64,000 nucleotides of DNA from Glandiceps talaboti. Lineage: Eukaryota; Hemichordata; Enteropneusta; Spengelidae. The notes below the pieces were generated by a model. The model was not told the origin of the DNA. It was given only the letters and a program-made list of their open reading frames with translations, and made no database searches. Positions 52,855 through 63,540 of the stretch are shown here, piece by piece. A program made the position numbers and the translations under genes. The stretch is taken from positions 20,197,592 to 20,261,591 of the forward strand of contig NC_135554.1 of the NCBI RefSeq assembly GCF_964340395.1, in the 5' to 3' direction. Position 1 is the stretch's first letter, and each line of letters begins with the position of its first letter.

Positions 52855-55396
52855 AGACCGACATTTTGACGTGGCATCGTCTGATACAGAGCGCATGGGT
52901 TGCTTCGATTCATGTAACTATGAGGCTACGTGGATAGAAAACCTCTCTAATGTTTTCGGCGTTGCACTGTTTTGCAAATACCACTGATACATGCGCGCAC
53001 AGTAGTGCAAGTAATCGCTGGTAAATATGTAATAATAACATTTATACATTTGGTATGAATAAAACAGTTACAGCATGTCGAACTCTACGATTTTCATACA
53101 TTTGGAATTTCATTGGGCTGTTGAAATAACGTAATGCAGTCTTCCCGTAGGTTGGAAACTTAGAGCATTGAACAACAGTGGATCAATATTGCAGATAAGC
53201 ACACTTCTGCTGTTCTTAGACAAAAACCTTAGGGCTTGTCGGAACCTTTCATTTAACCTTTCTTGTATTCAAACCTGTCCATCAGCTCCAATTACCGATC
53301 CTATATAGGTTCTATATTTCAAACTTTCGCTCAGGGAATGCCACTTGACAATAATACAATTCATTGCGCACGAAACAGATCCCTTCGCATTCAATATACT
53401 AAACAACTATAACGAGACTTCGTCAATGAAATAGTCTAAGCCCCTAAAATATGACTATAGAGTATTCTTACAACAAACGTATCGTAGCCATCATACCTTC
53501 AAATCTGACAATGTCACGCCACCAAAATAAACGTGCGCGTGCGCATATGCCCGCAATGATATTATGGCATGTCACCCTTGTTACAAGTTTGCATGAAATG
53601 AGCTTGGCTGGTCACAGACGGGCACACGGACATATTCTATTCCAAGGCCCTCTCCGGTCCTCGTCCGATTAAAAGCTATTAGCGAATACCCAAAACTCTG
53701 AATTTCAAGTCAGTTAAATTGAAAAAGTTAAACCTTGATAAGTTCATTGTGTTTCACCACTAGCACTGGCATAATTGACTTTCTTCAGTGACCGACAACA
53801 TTGACTCTGATCGTAATCAGATAAAAAAGTACGCTGCATTATTCTTACACAAAACTATCTAATGAAGAAAAATCACGGAAGTCCTTTGAAAGAGCCGATA
53901 ACAATATTCTACACAATTTTTTTCATGAATCTACTGACGGGTAATTACTTTGAATCTGCAAACCAGAAATTATCATCATAACTCAAACAGAGATAAAAAA
54001 ATTTACAATACCTCCCGATTATGGTAGCTAACAAGGGCTTTGGAAATTTGGTCCATTGTTTTTCTCCACACCTGCCTAACATGATATGGAATATGTTTAT
54101 ATATCTCGTATGATCTAAATAATGTGGTCCACCTCTACGGTTACGATCATTTCGTACGAATTTCACAAGTGTTGATCATTCGTGTCTTTTCGAGCCAATG
54201 ACTTCAATCGATAAATGTCAATGCTGTGTTTTAATCATCGGCAAAAATGATTGATGGCCAGCGTGGTAGTGGGAAAACATGACTTATTAACTCAAATACA
54301 TACATATACAGCGCTCAAACTACGCCGACGTATCATTTACAAAAACCGTGCGTGTATGTGTGCAGAGTAAACATCAATGTGTAAGTTGTACCCGAATGGA
54401 AACAAAATAGGTTTGATCAATGAATATAAAAGTTTCACTATATACACCATGTCGTTTCCTGATCTTTTTAAACAGAGCATATTCTGTATAAGCTTACCAT
54501 CAGAATATAGTTAATATCATTAATCCATACATATCATACCACCCTACCATCTTTCTCACATTACAGAAATCGCAAATGAAGAGGTGGTCATGCATCTTTA
54601 CCAGCTTTACATTCAACTCAAAGACATACACTGATTATGTCTTACACCTGACTAATGATATAGCAAAATTCGACTTAAGGGTATGATACACACTTTTCGT
54701 TAAATAATTTGTGTCACTTATTTTCCCGGGTATTAAAACCTTACAGTGAACTAACCGATATAATCGTGGCAGTAATGAAAAATTCGTGACTTTCATCATA
54801 CCTGTTCTTAGTATGCTTTCTGTTACATGAAATAGTTTTCGTGACTTTACCGTTCGTTCTAAAGTGCTAAAGTGTTGAACTTTGAATATGGCAATTACGA
54901 CAAGTTTGGAGGGAAACGAAGTAGCGTGTAAGCAAAAATATGTCACACTTTACTCAAACACATTTAGTACATTTCTGCAAAACAAGTCAATGTGCTTTAC
55001 AAACCTCTATATAAATTGGCCATTTTCAAAGAGAATACTCATAATTGGGAACTAGCCCCGGAATTTTAACGCGAAATGTCTCTCATTGCCATAATGGGAC
55101 TTGAATAAGGGCATCAATGTTTCGTGTAAAAAGAAAAAAAAACGTATTCACCCGCTTGTAAAGATGGATAATAAATATGGTTAAGTCAACTTTTATATTA
55201 ATACTTGCCCTCCATATATAAATTGAGAACAATTGGGTTTTTCTGGGTTTTTTAAAACAGTTCATAGAAAGGGAATAACTGCAAACTATTCCTTTTACTC
55301 AGAAACTTTGAGACGAGATTAGATTTCTATTAATTTCCATGTAAAAAGTCTTGGACAAATACGACATTGCTTCGTTTTCACTAAAAGTCAACAGTT
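52855..55396. other. No gene seen
   Basis: AT-rich sequence. Open frames at 53,945-54,166 and 54,635-54,946 (minus) lack GPCR or other motifs despite nearby donor-like sites. Confidence 0.45.
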
Positions 55397-55400
55397 TAAG

Positions 55401-55452
<52 letters not shown>

Positions 55453-55462
55453 TGTGTGTGTG

Positions 55463-55497
<35 letters not shown>

Positions 55498-55521
55498 GTC
55501 TATATGTGTGCGTCTGTGTGC

Positions 55522-55600
<79 letters not shown>
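55397..55600. repeat. Compound (CA)n, (TA)n, (GTCT)n, (TA)n microsatellite
   Basis: (CA)n 55,400-55,417, (TA)n 55,418-55,449, (GT)n and (GTCT)n 55,453-55,497, then (TA)n 55,523-55,597. Confidence 0.95.
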
Positions 55601-55602
<2 letters not shown>

Positions 55603-56976
55603 CGCAGTATTCAGTCATGTTCTTATATGAACAGTAGACATAATATAAATGTGACTGATATTTTTATGACACCAATAGAACAGCATTTTACTTATGGATA
55701 TGCGATTTGATATTCAAAATCGGTAGCTTAAGTATGTACGTACTGGTTTAAAGTCCGGCTAAAGAGCTAAACCTATCGTCCTCTAAGCCAATATAATAAT
55801 CTAATCTAAATTTGATTAAGTAGAGTTAAAGGAAGCGTTCATTGAAGGGACAATCACCTAGGGATGGTCATGTCATTTAGGTTATTAACCCTCTGAGTAC
55901 AGTGTTATCAACTCAGTGGGTTCCTTTCGACGATAAATGCAAATTTGATTGAATTAATTGCTACTCAAAATGTCGTGCAGGGCATACTTAATGGAAACAT
56001 AAAGTACACGAAGTAATTTAGCGCTCTTTTAGTAGTGGCCTTTCTTTAGTGTAATGTCGTGGTTCACAGAAAATCACAACCAACATGACCCCATTGCGTT
56101 TTTATAAACAATGTATATGCAAATGTGTGTGTACTTTTCTGAAATAAAATGGGTTTTTTTCTCCTTCACATGCACCATTTGCTTTAGCTGACCTGTTTCC
56201 ATTCCTCAGCGGTATCCCTGTCATTTGATGCACTTAAAATGTATAAGATCATTCACAAGACATACCCATCGATCGATAATCTTGACAGTGCACACATTAC
56301 AAGAATGTTGCCCGGCAAGATTCAATTCTTCCCATCGGCACAATTCTGTTACTCAAATCATCACGGAATGGAAATTTGAGACCTGTAGTTTGAATTATGC
56401 AATACACAAAATTGAAAAGTATCTAATGGGATGTATCACAATCAATGGTGTCCACTTACTTTATAGTAGCACGTCTTGCTACTCTAGGGGAGGTAGGAAT
56501 TACAGTCAAGAGAATCGTCGGGGGCGTAAAATCGATTACCTTATGTTAGAATGCACCTAGAGACAGAGTTAGATACGCCATTAGGACTACGAGCACTAAT
56601 GAACTTTTCCGCTGTCGGGTAATTAAACATCAACGTACCAAGTCTAAATACAATTGCAATACTTCAGCAATTCCGTTACGTTTATATGCATAGCAAGATT
56701 AAGTGGTTTTACAATGTTACCGTAATTCAGGACCCATGGTATCGCCGAGTTTAAAACTGTGAACACACATGTCTCAAATACTGTATGTCTATTTACTTTG
56801 ACGCAAGGTAGAAGGTGAATCAAAGTGAAATGTAGTTTTTTCGAGGGTGGGAATATTCTGACGAGTCGATGGCTCTGAATTCAAAGTAATGAACGAAAGT
56901 GAAATAAATATAGAAACACAAATTAATAACGAAAAGTCACACAAAGCGAATGAAATTCAGGGAACAAATATTAAAT

Positions 56977-57007
<31 letters not shown>

Positions 57008-57675
57008 GTATTATCACGAAAAGTCCAAATATTTCACGTACTCACTGATACTATGCAATTGCTGTTTGAAATAGTTACTTGAACCGATGTGATAAACTAA
57101 CAGATGTGATGTGATGTGATGTGATGTGATGTGATGTGATGCGAGTAGGACTATCATTCTATATTTAGCACCTGCGGGTAAGTTTAGGATCAAATTCATA
57201 TACACCTACCACTAGTGAAATGAGGTGAATCAAAGCGTTACTCAAAGAACCTATTAAGAATGTATTAAACATGTGGATGTCTATGATGTTGAGCTGAATA
57301 AATAAGGCAGCTTAATCATCCTGTGAAGATTTGAGTAGCAACGTCTTATAACCATTTCTTGGGCATCGGAAGCATTAGTATGTTGGATGTTTGAACACAT
57401 ATATTCTGTGCTGAATACCAAATGTACAGATTTCAGATCTTTAGGATATGTATGCACGCTGACCTTAACAGCAGCTAATGCTAACAAATAGCATTATTAA
57501 TGCATTGTATAGATATGCAATTGATGTGCTACCTTGTATTATTCATTTAAACAATACTACACTAAGTGTTACAAAGCTTTTGTAATACATTTGTGATGTT
57601 TACATATGCAACTGATCTACTCACAGCGCCACTCAATATCAAATGAACTTCATCATCACCTACAAAGCAATGACC
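55601..57675. other. No gene seen; two small microsatellites
   Basis: (GACA)n at 56,979-57,007 and (GTGAT)n at 57,100-57,141. The open frame at 56,225-56,560 is unsupported. Confidence 0.5.
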
Positions 57676-57684
57676 TACGTGTAT
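57676..57684. repeat. Target-site duplication, left copy
   Basis: TACGTGTAT immediately outside the left inverted repeat. It is exactly repeated in the same orientation at 62,776-62,784, just outside the right inverted repeat. Confidence 0.9.
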
Positions 57685-57961
57685 CAATCTGATTAAAATC
57701 TGATGTTAGATAGGCTGGTTTTCCTGTATTTACCTTTATTCCATCGTTATTGCGTCTTTTACGTTAGTTTTTTATTTTCCTGGACGAACGCCTTTCCAAC
57801 TGATTAAAATCTGATGTTAGATAGGCTGGTTTTCCTGTATTTACCTTTATTCCATCGTTATTGCGTCTTTTACGTTAGTTTTTTATTTTCCTGGACGAAC
57901 GCCTTTCCAACATCTGACACAGTATACTTGGATTTCACGTGTAAGTCTCGCCTTGCGAGCG
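57685..57961 (+). repeat. Left terminal inverted repeat with two 111-bp tandem units
   Basis: Outermost bases CAATCTGATTAAAATCTG. Unit 1 is 57,689-57,799 and unit 2 is 57,800-57,910; then a single-copy inner part runs to GCCTTGCGAGCG. Just inside, both ends keep a CCAATCAGA motif after an 8-bp length difference. In promoter terms CCAAT/ATTGG is a possible CCAAT box for the inner gene. Confidence 0.95.
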
Positions 57962-58020
57962 CAGAGCTCACCCAATCAGAAATGTTCTCTCTTAGGCAAT
58001 TTTGAGCGAGGCTGCCGACA

Positions 58021-58048
58021 TTGTACGCATGCGCACGTTCATCACATT
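58021..58048 (+). promoter_or_regulatory. Putative promoter with NRF1-like palindrome
   Basis: ACGCATGCGCA at 58,026-58,036 resembles the NRF1 consensus GCGCATGCGC. It lies about 15 bp before the first ATG, in a CpG-rich pocket, with the CCAATCAGA motif about 50 bp further upstream. This would be a TATA-less promoter inside the element. No transcription evidence is available. Confidence 0.4.
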
Positions 58049-60819
58049 ATGAAAATGGCGACAGCGTCGGACGCAGACGATGTTAACGTTTCTCAGCAAA
58101 CAAACGAAGAGTCGGAGTGTATAATTGACGTAAGTTAATGGTCATTTTTCATTCATTATTAATTCCTCTTGTATCGAATATCTACAAGTTAGAAGCTATT
58201 GAGAATTGTAAGTTAACGGCATGTAAAATCTTGTACTAGTAGTAGTACGAAGGCAAACACAAGTAACTTCCACAATAACAAACCAACTACCGCTACCTAG
58301 CTAGTGTTCGGTCAAATCATTACTTCCATGGTCAACTTGACATTTTTAATTCTTACGCATGATTGTTGAAACTATCAATTGTCAACTTATGTTAAAAGAA
58401 TTCTGTTATTAAATTTGATTTATGCATATAAAGCCTAGTATGTATCTGGCCGAAAATGACGTTCATAAAGGAATGCCAAAATAGACACAACATTTAAAAG
58501 CAAATAAAAAATATTGCGATCACCTTTAGTGATCGTGTCACCAAATATGAAATACTACTTTTTTCTTTTTTTTAAAACCCCAAACGATTATCTAATTCCA
58601 TCTGTCATAGTTCAGGTATTACTTTAGCCACGTTAGCAAGACTGTGCTCTACCTTATGTATACTGTGTCTAACTGTCTCATTTCCATTCTTCACAGGTTT
58701 CTCAACAATTTGGAGTAGCAGTGGAGGATATGAAGTCTTCACAAAAGGAGGCATTACAATTCCTCCTTTCAGGGAATGATGTCCTCGCAATCCTTCCAAC
58801 AGGATATGGAAAATCTTTGATTTACCATATGTACCCACATATGTTGACAAGTCAGGGAACTGTATTGGTGGTTTCACCTCTTGTATCCCTTATGAAGGAC
58901 CAGGTAAGCTTTCTCTCTCGAAGACAATTAATTAGTATTATTTTCTTGACCTATTTGTAATAGGACTGTTACCGGTTCAACTTCTGGTGCTTGATTAAGA
59001 CACACTGTACACTATGTCAATTTTAAAGTCACTGAATGTTGATTTTTTTAGATATCAATGTTGACGGAAAGGGGACAGTCTGCAGGACTAGCCAGTGAGT
59101 TTGTTGATGGCAACGTGTTACCAACGTACCTCTATGGCTAACCAGAGGATTACCTCAAACAGCAAAATAAAATTGAAACAATTAAAAAAAAGTGACAAAA
59201 TTGTGTTGTTGGTAGTTGATGAAGTCCATACCATTCCAAAATGGTAAGTGTTGCTCAAGACATAAAATAGATTGCGATTCATCTTACCCCAATTTCAACT
59301 CCTCTTATTTCATCTTGTCCTATTATTAACTCGCCCCAACATCACTTGTAAAAGTCTAAATGAATTAAGTGCATAGACTGAAATTTAAACGATTTTACAT
59401 AAGTGGCTAGTCAATGTTCAAATGTGCCAGCATATTGTAGCAAAAGGTGGTGGTTTTGCATGATTTTTGACCTTCCAAAATGTATTACCATCGACGATGT
59501 CACATAATATGCACAATTATATTGCAGAGAGTTTGGGCAAGTTGAGTGGGATGAGTTGAAATTTGGAAGAGATGATCCACCGCCCATAGAAAACTTTAAC
59601 ATGTAACGAACCAACTACCCACATTACATGTTGTTGAACGGAAATGCTACACAGTTTAGGATGCTTTAAAAGTAATTAATTTAAAGGAAGTTTAAAAAGT
59701 TGAAAGTCAAAGTATTTCATGATTGTTGTAGGTTTTCTAAATGAAATAAATAAAAAATAACATGTTACAATTTTTTATATTTACTGACTGAAAAACTAGC
59801 ACTATTATGCAGATGTCATTTTTTTAACCTTTATCCACATCGATTATTGTATTTTATTAAATTTATTATCATTTTTCAGGGGTGAAAAAGCAGATGTCAG
59901 TAAAAAAAACAGCCAAAGGGGACATGTTGGGGAACTACGTTCATTTTTCCCCGATGTCCGAGTACTAGCACTTACTGCCACTGCTTCTAAACGCTTACAA
60001 TACAAGATCAAGGAGAGTTTAATGGTCGAAGGTTACAAAGTAATTAATGTCTGTCCAAATAAAGACAATGTTAGATATGCTGTTATCAAAATTCCAAGTG
60101 ACATACCCTCGGTTTTCTTTTGGATGGTAGATAAACTGCGAGAAGATGGTGCTGTATTTCCAGGAACTGTCATTTATTATTCCTCAATTGATGCAACAGC
60201 CAAATTATATCATTATTTTAGGGAGGAATACCCACAATCAGATCAGTTCATTGGAATGTATCATAGTGAGACGGATACACAAGTTCACATTTGTCAGAAA
60301 TAACCAAAGATTCCGAATCAGTGTTTCGTGTAATTTTCTGCACAACAGTCCTCGGGATGGGTGTTGACATGAAGGACATGCATCATGTCATACACTATGG
60401 ACCTTCATTGGATATTAAAAGCTACATATAAGAGGCTGGCAGGGTTGGGAGAGACAATAAATCTTCACATTCTGTTCTACTCTATCATGGGAGAATGTTG
60501 CGTGATTGTTGCCCAGAATTGAAAAAAGTATATAGTCAATGATTCTGTATGCAGAAGACTCAAATTATTTGAAAATTTTGCTTCAGACAAAGATATTGAA
60601 AATATAAAAAGTAAGTCTGGACAACACGATTGTTGTGATGTGTGCCAAAACAATTGTAAATGTGGTAAGTGTCTGTCAACGTCAAATTATATTGAGAACC
60701 ATCTTATTCATTATGCTGCTAAAACTGATAGTGATGATGCCACAAGTGAGTCAGGTAGTCTGGAGTCAGATGCTGTTGTTGATTCCTTGGAAAGCTGTAG
60801 TAGTAGCTGTGAGGATTAA
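58049..60819 (+). pseudogene. RecQ-family DNA helicase, broken by five lesions
   Basis: An ATP-dependent 3'-5' DNA helicase of superfamily 2 by its motifs. Exon 1 is 58,049-58,129 (27 codons, GAC|GTAAGT). Exon 2 is 58,697-58,903, with a Q-motif glutamine, Walker A LPTGYGKS and motif Ia VVSPLVSLMKDQ. Exon 3 is 59,052-59,243, with DExH-box motif II VVDEVHTIPKW. Exon 4 is 59,880-60,819, with motif III LALTATAS, motif IV region GTVIYYSS, motif V GMGVDMKD, motif VI EAGRVGRD and a zinc-binding region (CRRLKLFENF, then CCDVC and CKCGKC). It ends in an acidic Ser/Asp tail. Exon phases agree if the lesions are discounted: TAA at 59,139; one extra A in the A8 run 59,184-59,191; a frameshift near 60,270-60,290; TAA at 60,429 at the motif VI glutamine position; a frameshift near 60,525-60,535. 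It lacks room for WRN-type exonuclease or HRDC domains. AATAAA at 61,064 could serve as poly(A) signal. Confidence 0.9.
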
Positions 60820-61170
60820 TTCCTGCCGTCGCACCTGTACCTGTCTCATTTATGATATCCTCAGTATCTGTTCACCTAGAAGACTATAGTACTACTGAAT
60901 CCAATTACATTGTACATGCTTGACCCACCATACCAACTTTTCCTTGAATCCAACATATTTATAAGACAGAACATGTATTTTTGACTAATTTTATTTCTTT
61001 TACAAAAGATGCAAACTATTTACTTTGTGTACCATGTTCCATCCATTTTTTTTAAAAATACACAATAAATTTTCAAACAGATACCTCGGCCTTGTGTATA
61101 TTTTTTTATGGAATTAACCAATTATGACATCTCCACTACCTTCTTTAGTTAACAGCAACTTTAATTTTTT
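60820..61170. other. Spacer between convergent genes
   Basis: AT-rich sequence with AATAAA on the plus strand at 61,064-61,069, suited to the helicase transcript. No coding sequence seen. Any deleted middle part of the minus-strand gene would have lain around here. Confidence 0.5.
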
Positions 61171-61425
61171 TTACAATAAAACAGGACAGGAAAATGTATG
61201 GTCACAAAATAGATGATAAAATAAATCATGCACATGTACGTTATAGTGGCTTGCAGCCACACATGTTGACAAAGTCATCAACTCATCATCCTTTAATTTC
61301 TTTTTCCTTCGATTACCCTTCAATTCTTTTCCTTGTTTGTTGACAAAGTAGTCTTCAAAGTCAAACCCACATACCACACATGTATTCAGTGGGTCCTGGG
61401 CTTTCTTGGGTGGAGTTGAAAACAT
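61171..61425 (-). CDS. Short CxxC-motif protein, N-terminal part only
   Basis: The frame starts at ATG 61,425 with MFSTPPKKAQDPLNTCVVCG and continues FDFEDYFVNKQGKEL, then a lysine/arginine-rich stretch, to a stop at 61,171 (84 codons). The first half has coding-like composition with a C-x2-C pair suggesting a zinc site, while the last 25 residues look random. A good acceptor (TTTCTTTTGACAG) precedes it at 61,455, and a GTAAGT donor lies upstream at 62,329-62,334, so a 5' untranslated exon is likely. I think it is the start of a larger DNA-binding or transposase-type protein whose remainder was deleted. The family is not recognised. Confidence 0.5.
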   Translation of the reverse strand: MFSTPPKKAQDPLNTCVVCGFDFEDYFVNKQGKELKGNRRKKKLKDDELMTLSTCVAASHYNVHVHDLFYHLFCDHTFSCPVLL

Positions 61426-61454
61426 TCTATATAATACAGTAAGACACAGGTTTT

Positions 61455-62498
61455 CTGTCAAAAGAAATGAAATTATTTCAAATACAATGATAAGGTAGTG
61501 TACAGTTTACCAGTACTAATAATACTATTTATACTTCAAATATGGTACAGTAAATACTGAGTAACAGTAGCGTTGTGTGTAGTATTATTTTGTTCCCACA
61601 ATAATACAGTTTCCTGTTGCCAAAACATTTCCTCACTTGTTGCAACAAGTCGATATAGTTTGGAAATTGAAGATGAACTGATAATCATTCAATATGGTAA
61701 CACATTATCATAATCACTGTAATGTGATCAACTTGTCAATGTTTTATGGCACCACATTAACTAACCATTATTAATTACCGTTTTCGCTAGCATTTGTAAT
61801 CACTGTTGATGTGTACAAAACCTATCAGTAATGGAGGTCGATTTCTTATCTTGTTAAAATATCTTTGTTTCCTAAGCGATTTGGTCTTCATTTACGAGGT
61901 AACAATAGCGTAAATTCACGGTGGTTCTTTTGACATATTCACAAAATATGTCATATCAATATAGAAGCGATTTTGTAATCTTTCAATGTCATAAAAAAAA
62001 CATGCAAATTTCAACTGGCATAGGGTGTGTAGCTTGTCAATAACTTAGTATTGGCCCAAATATAATCTGGAAATAGATGAGTGAAACGTAACAAATCTTG
62101 GCTAAAGACACAGCGCACCGACTAGTCGATGCAGGCTACGTCTCCATTTGCCGTGACGTTCATTTTAAGCATGAGACCGTGATACCCCGGGCTGTGATGA
62201 GGCAAGGAACGGAGACACGGCCGGTCTGCAGTTCATTAGGCGCGCTGTCTGGCCCATGCCTCAAAACTCTCTATGACAAATACGGGAAACAGTTATTCAA
62301 AAAGAAATTGGTAAATGGAAAGCAGCTTACTTACCACTACTTGGTATTTATCTCCTGTTCACGTTAGTCGTTATATGCATCTGGGCTCCGCTAGTGCACG
62401 ATCGCTGGGTTGTTTACAACGGAAGCTGTTTGTTTGTGCGTTTCCGATGCCTCCAATTTGACCTCAGGCGATTATTGAAACGAACACTCTGATTGGCT
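61455..62498 (-). other. Right subterminal region: putative 5' intron and leader exon
   Basis: From the right end inward: a CpG-rich stretch (62,098-62,460), a minus-strand donor (G|GTAAGTAAG with last exon base 62,335), then AT-rich intron-like DNA to the acceptor at 61,455. An 89-codon plus-strand frame at 62,098-62,367 lies in the CpG-rich part. It includes SSLGALSGPCLKTLYDKYGK but has no recognisable domain, so I leave it uncalled. Confidence 0.4.
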
Positions 62499-62775
62499 CG
62501 CTCGCAAGGCGAGACTTACACGTGAAATCCAAGTATACTGTGTCAGATGTTGGAAAGGCGTTCGTCCAGGAAAATAAAAAACTAACGTAAAAGACGCAAT
62601 AACGATGGAATAAAGGTAAATACAGGAAAACCAGCCTATCTAACATCAGATTTTAATCAGTTGGAAAGGCGTTCGTCCAGGAAAATAAAAAACTAACGTA
62701 AAAGACGCAATAACGATGGAATAAAGGTAAATACAGGAAAACCAGCCTATCTAACATCAGATTTTAATCAGATTG
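62499..62775 (-). repeat. Right terminal inverted repeat with two 111-bp tandem units
   Basis: Reverse complement of 57,685-57,961, with the same length (277 bp) and the same two tandem units. I saw no mismatch. Confidence 0.95.
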
Positions 62776-62784
62776 TACGTGTAT
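62776..62784. repeat. Target-site duplication, right copy
   Basis: TACGTGTAT, identical to 57,676-57,684 and directly adjacent to the outer end of the right inverted repeat. Confidence 0.9.
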
Positions 62785-63234
62785 ATGCAAAGATGCAGTC
62801 TGCACAAAGTAAATATCACAGTACAGAAAAAGCTATCATTCGAGTTTATAATGATATTCTTCATGTTATTGATGGATACCAAGATGTTATACTATAACGA
62901 CTTTGAGCTAATAGTAAGATCTAATATAACAAATCACAAGTTTTACCATTTAAGGGGCGATATCAATAGTTCAGCATAGGATAACAATGGACATATCGGT
63001 CAGAATAGCTCCACTGTTTTGTTCAGTTTTTTGTTTATTGTTTTTAGTAGAAGTGGTTCTGCTGTTCAACTTTTCCACTATGCGGTTTTGTTTTAGCAAA
63101 GTAGTAAAGTGGTTAGTGGTTTCATAAGACGACTCGCACACACTATTTAGAACACATTTCACCTAGAAAGTTGGTAAAATATTACAGTCACCATTTTACA
63201 AAAACCCAATCCACTTTCTGAACAGCCTTATACC
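62785..63234. other. No gene seen
   Basis: AT-rich flank of the transposon. No supported exons. Confidence 0.5.
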
Positions 63235-63540
63235 TGCTCATCCAAAGACACCTACACAACAAATTTCAACTCAATTGGCCCAGCAATTTTGGAGGAGATT
63301 TTTGAAGCATTTTTACCAAATATTCTATTTTTAGACCCAATTTGCATATTGATGACCCAGTACATTTCTCGTGAGCAAACTTAAGACACCTACACAACAA
63401 ATTTCAGGTCAATTGGCCATGCATGAAAGATGCAAGATGAAAGTATAAAAGTTGAAGGTCCGACGACAGACGACAATGGAGAATTAACCCAACCCTTAGG
63501 CTCCGCGCAGCTTTCGCTGACAGCGGAGCTAAAAAAAGTG
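63235..63540 (-). repeat. Inverted copy of the 122-bp-unit dispersed repeat
   Basis: Two units with GACACCTACACAACAAATTT (63,248 and 63,386) and CAATTGGCC match the reverse complement of the repeat at 17,965-18,275. They are followed by GGTCCGACGACAGACGACAA and an end region with GCTCCGCGCAGC and AGCGGAGCT. The open frame in this stretch is a by-product. Confidence 0.7.

Larger units (their letters stand above)
57685..62775. mobile_element. DNA transposon with RecQ helicase cargo, 5,091 bp
   Basis: The element is bounded by 277-bp terminal inverted repeats (57,685-57,961 and 62,499-62,775) that I read as identical, and by a perfect 9-bp direct duplication. It contains a plus-strand RecQ-type helicase gene (58,049-60,819) and a short convergent minus-strand gene (61,171-61,425), each starting toward its own terminus. 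No DDE or RNase-H-like transposase is visible, so this is probably a non-autonomous or internally deleted copy. A 9-bp duplication and tandemly repeated long termini fit Mutator-like elements (Rehavkus-type members come to mind) better than Academ or hAT, but terminal features alone cannot fix the superfamily. It may sit inside a large intron of the GPCR gene. Confidence 0.9.

Noticed and set aside
57281-57487. Minus-strand frame considered as a GPCR extracellular-loop exon
   Set aside because: No TM-like hydrophobic segments, no DRY or conserved loop motif, and no good donor.
57814-58005. 63-codon frame at the left terminus and its mirror at 62,464-62,646
   Set aside because: Same non-coding inverted repeat read in both orientations; it is terminal DNA of the transposon.
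62098-62367. 89-codon plus-strand frame near the right terminus
   Set aside because: No domain recognised; it lies in the CpG-rich leader region of the minus-strand gene, and low stop density is expected from its base composition.
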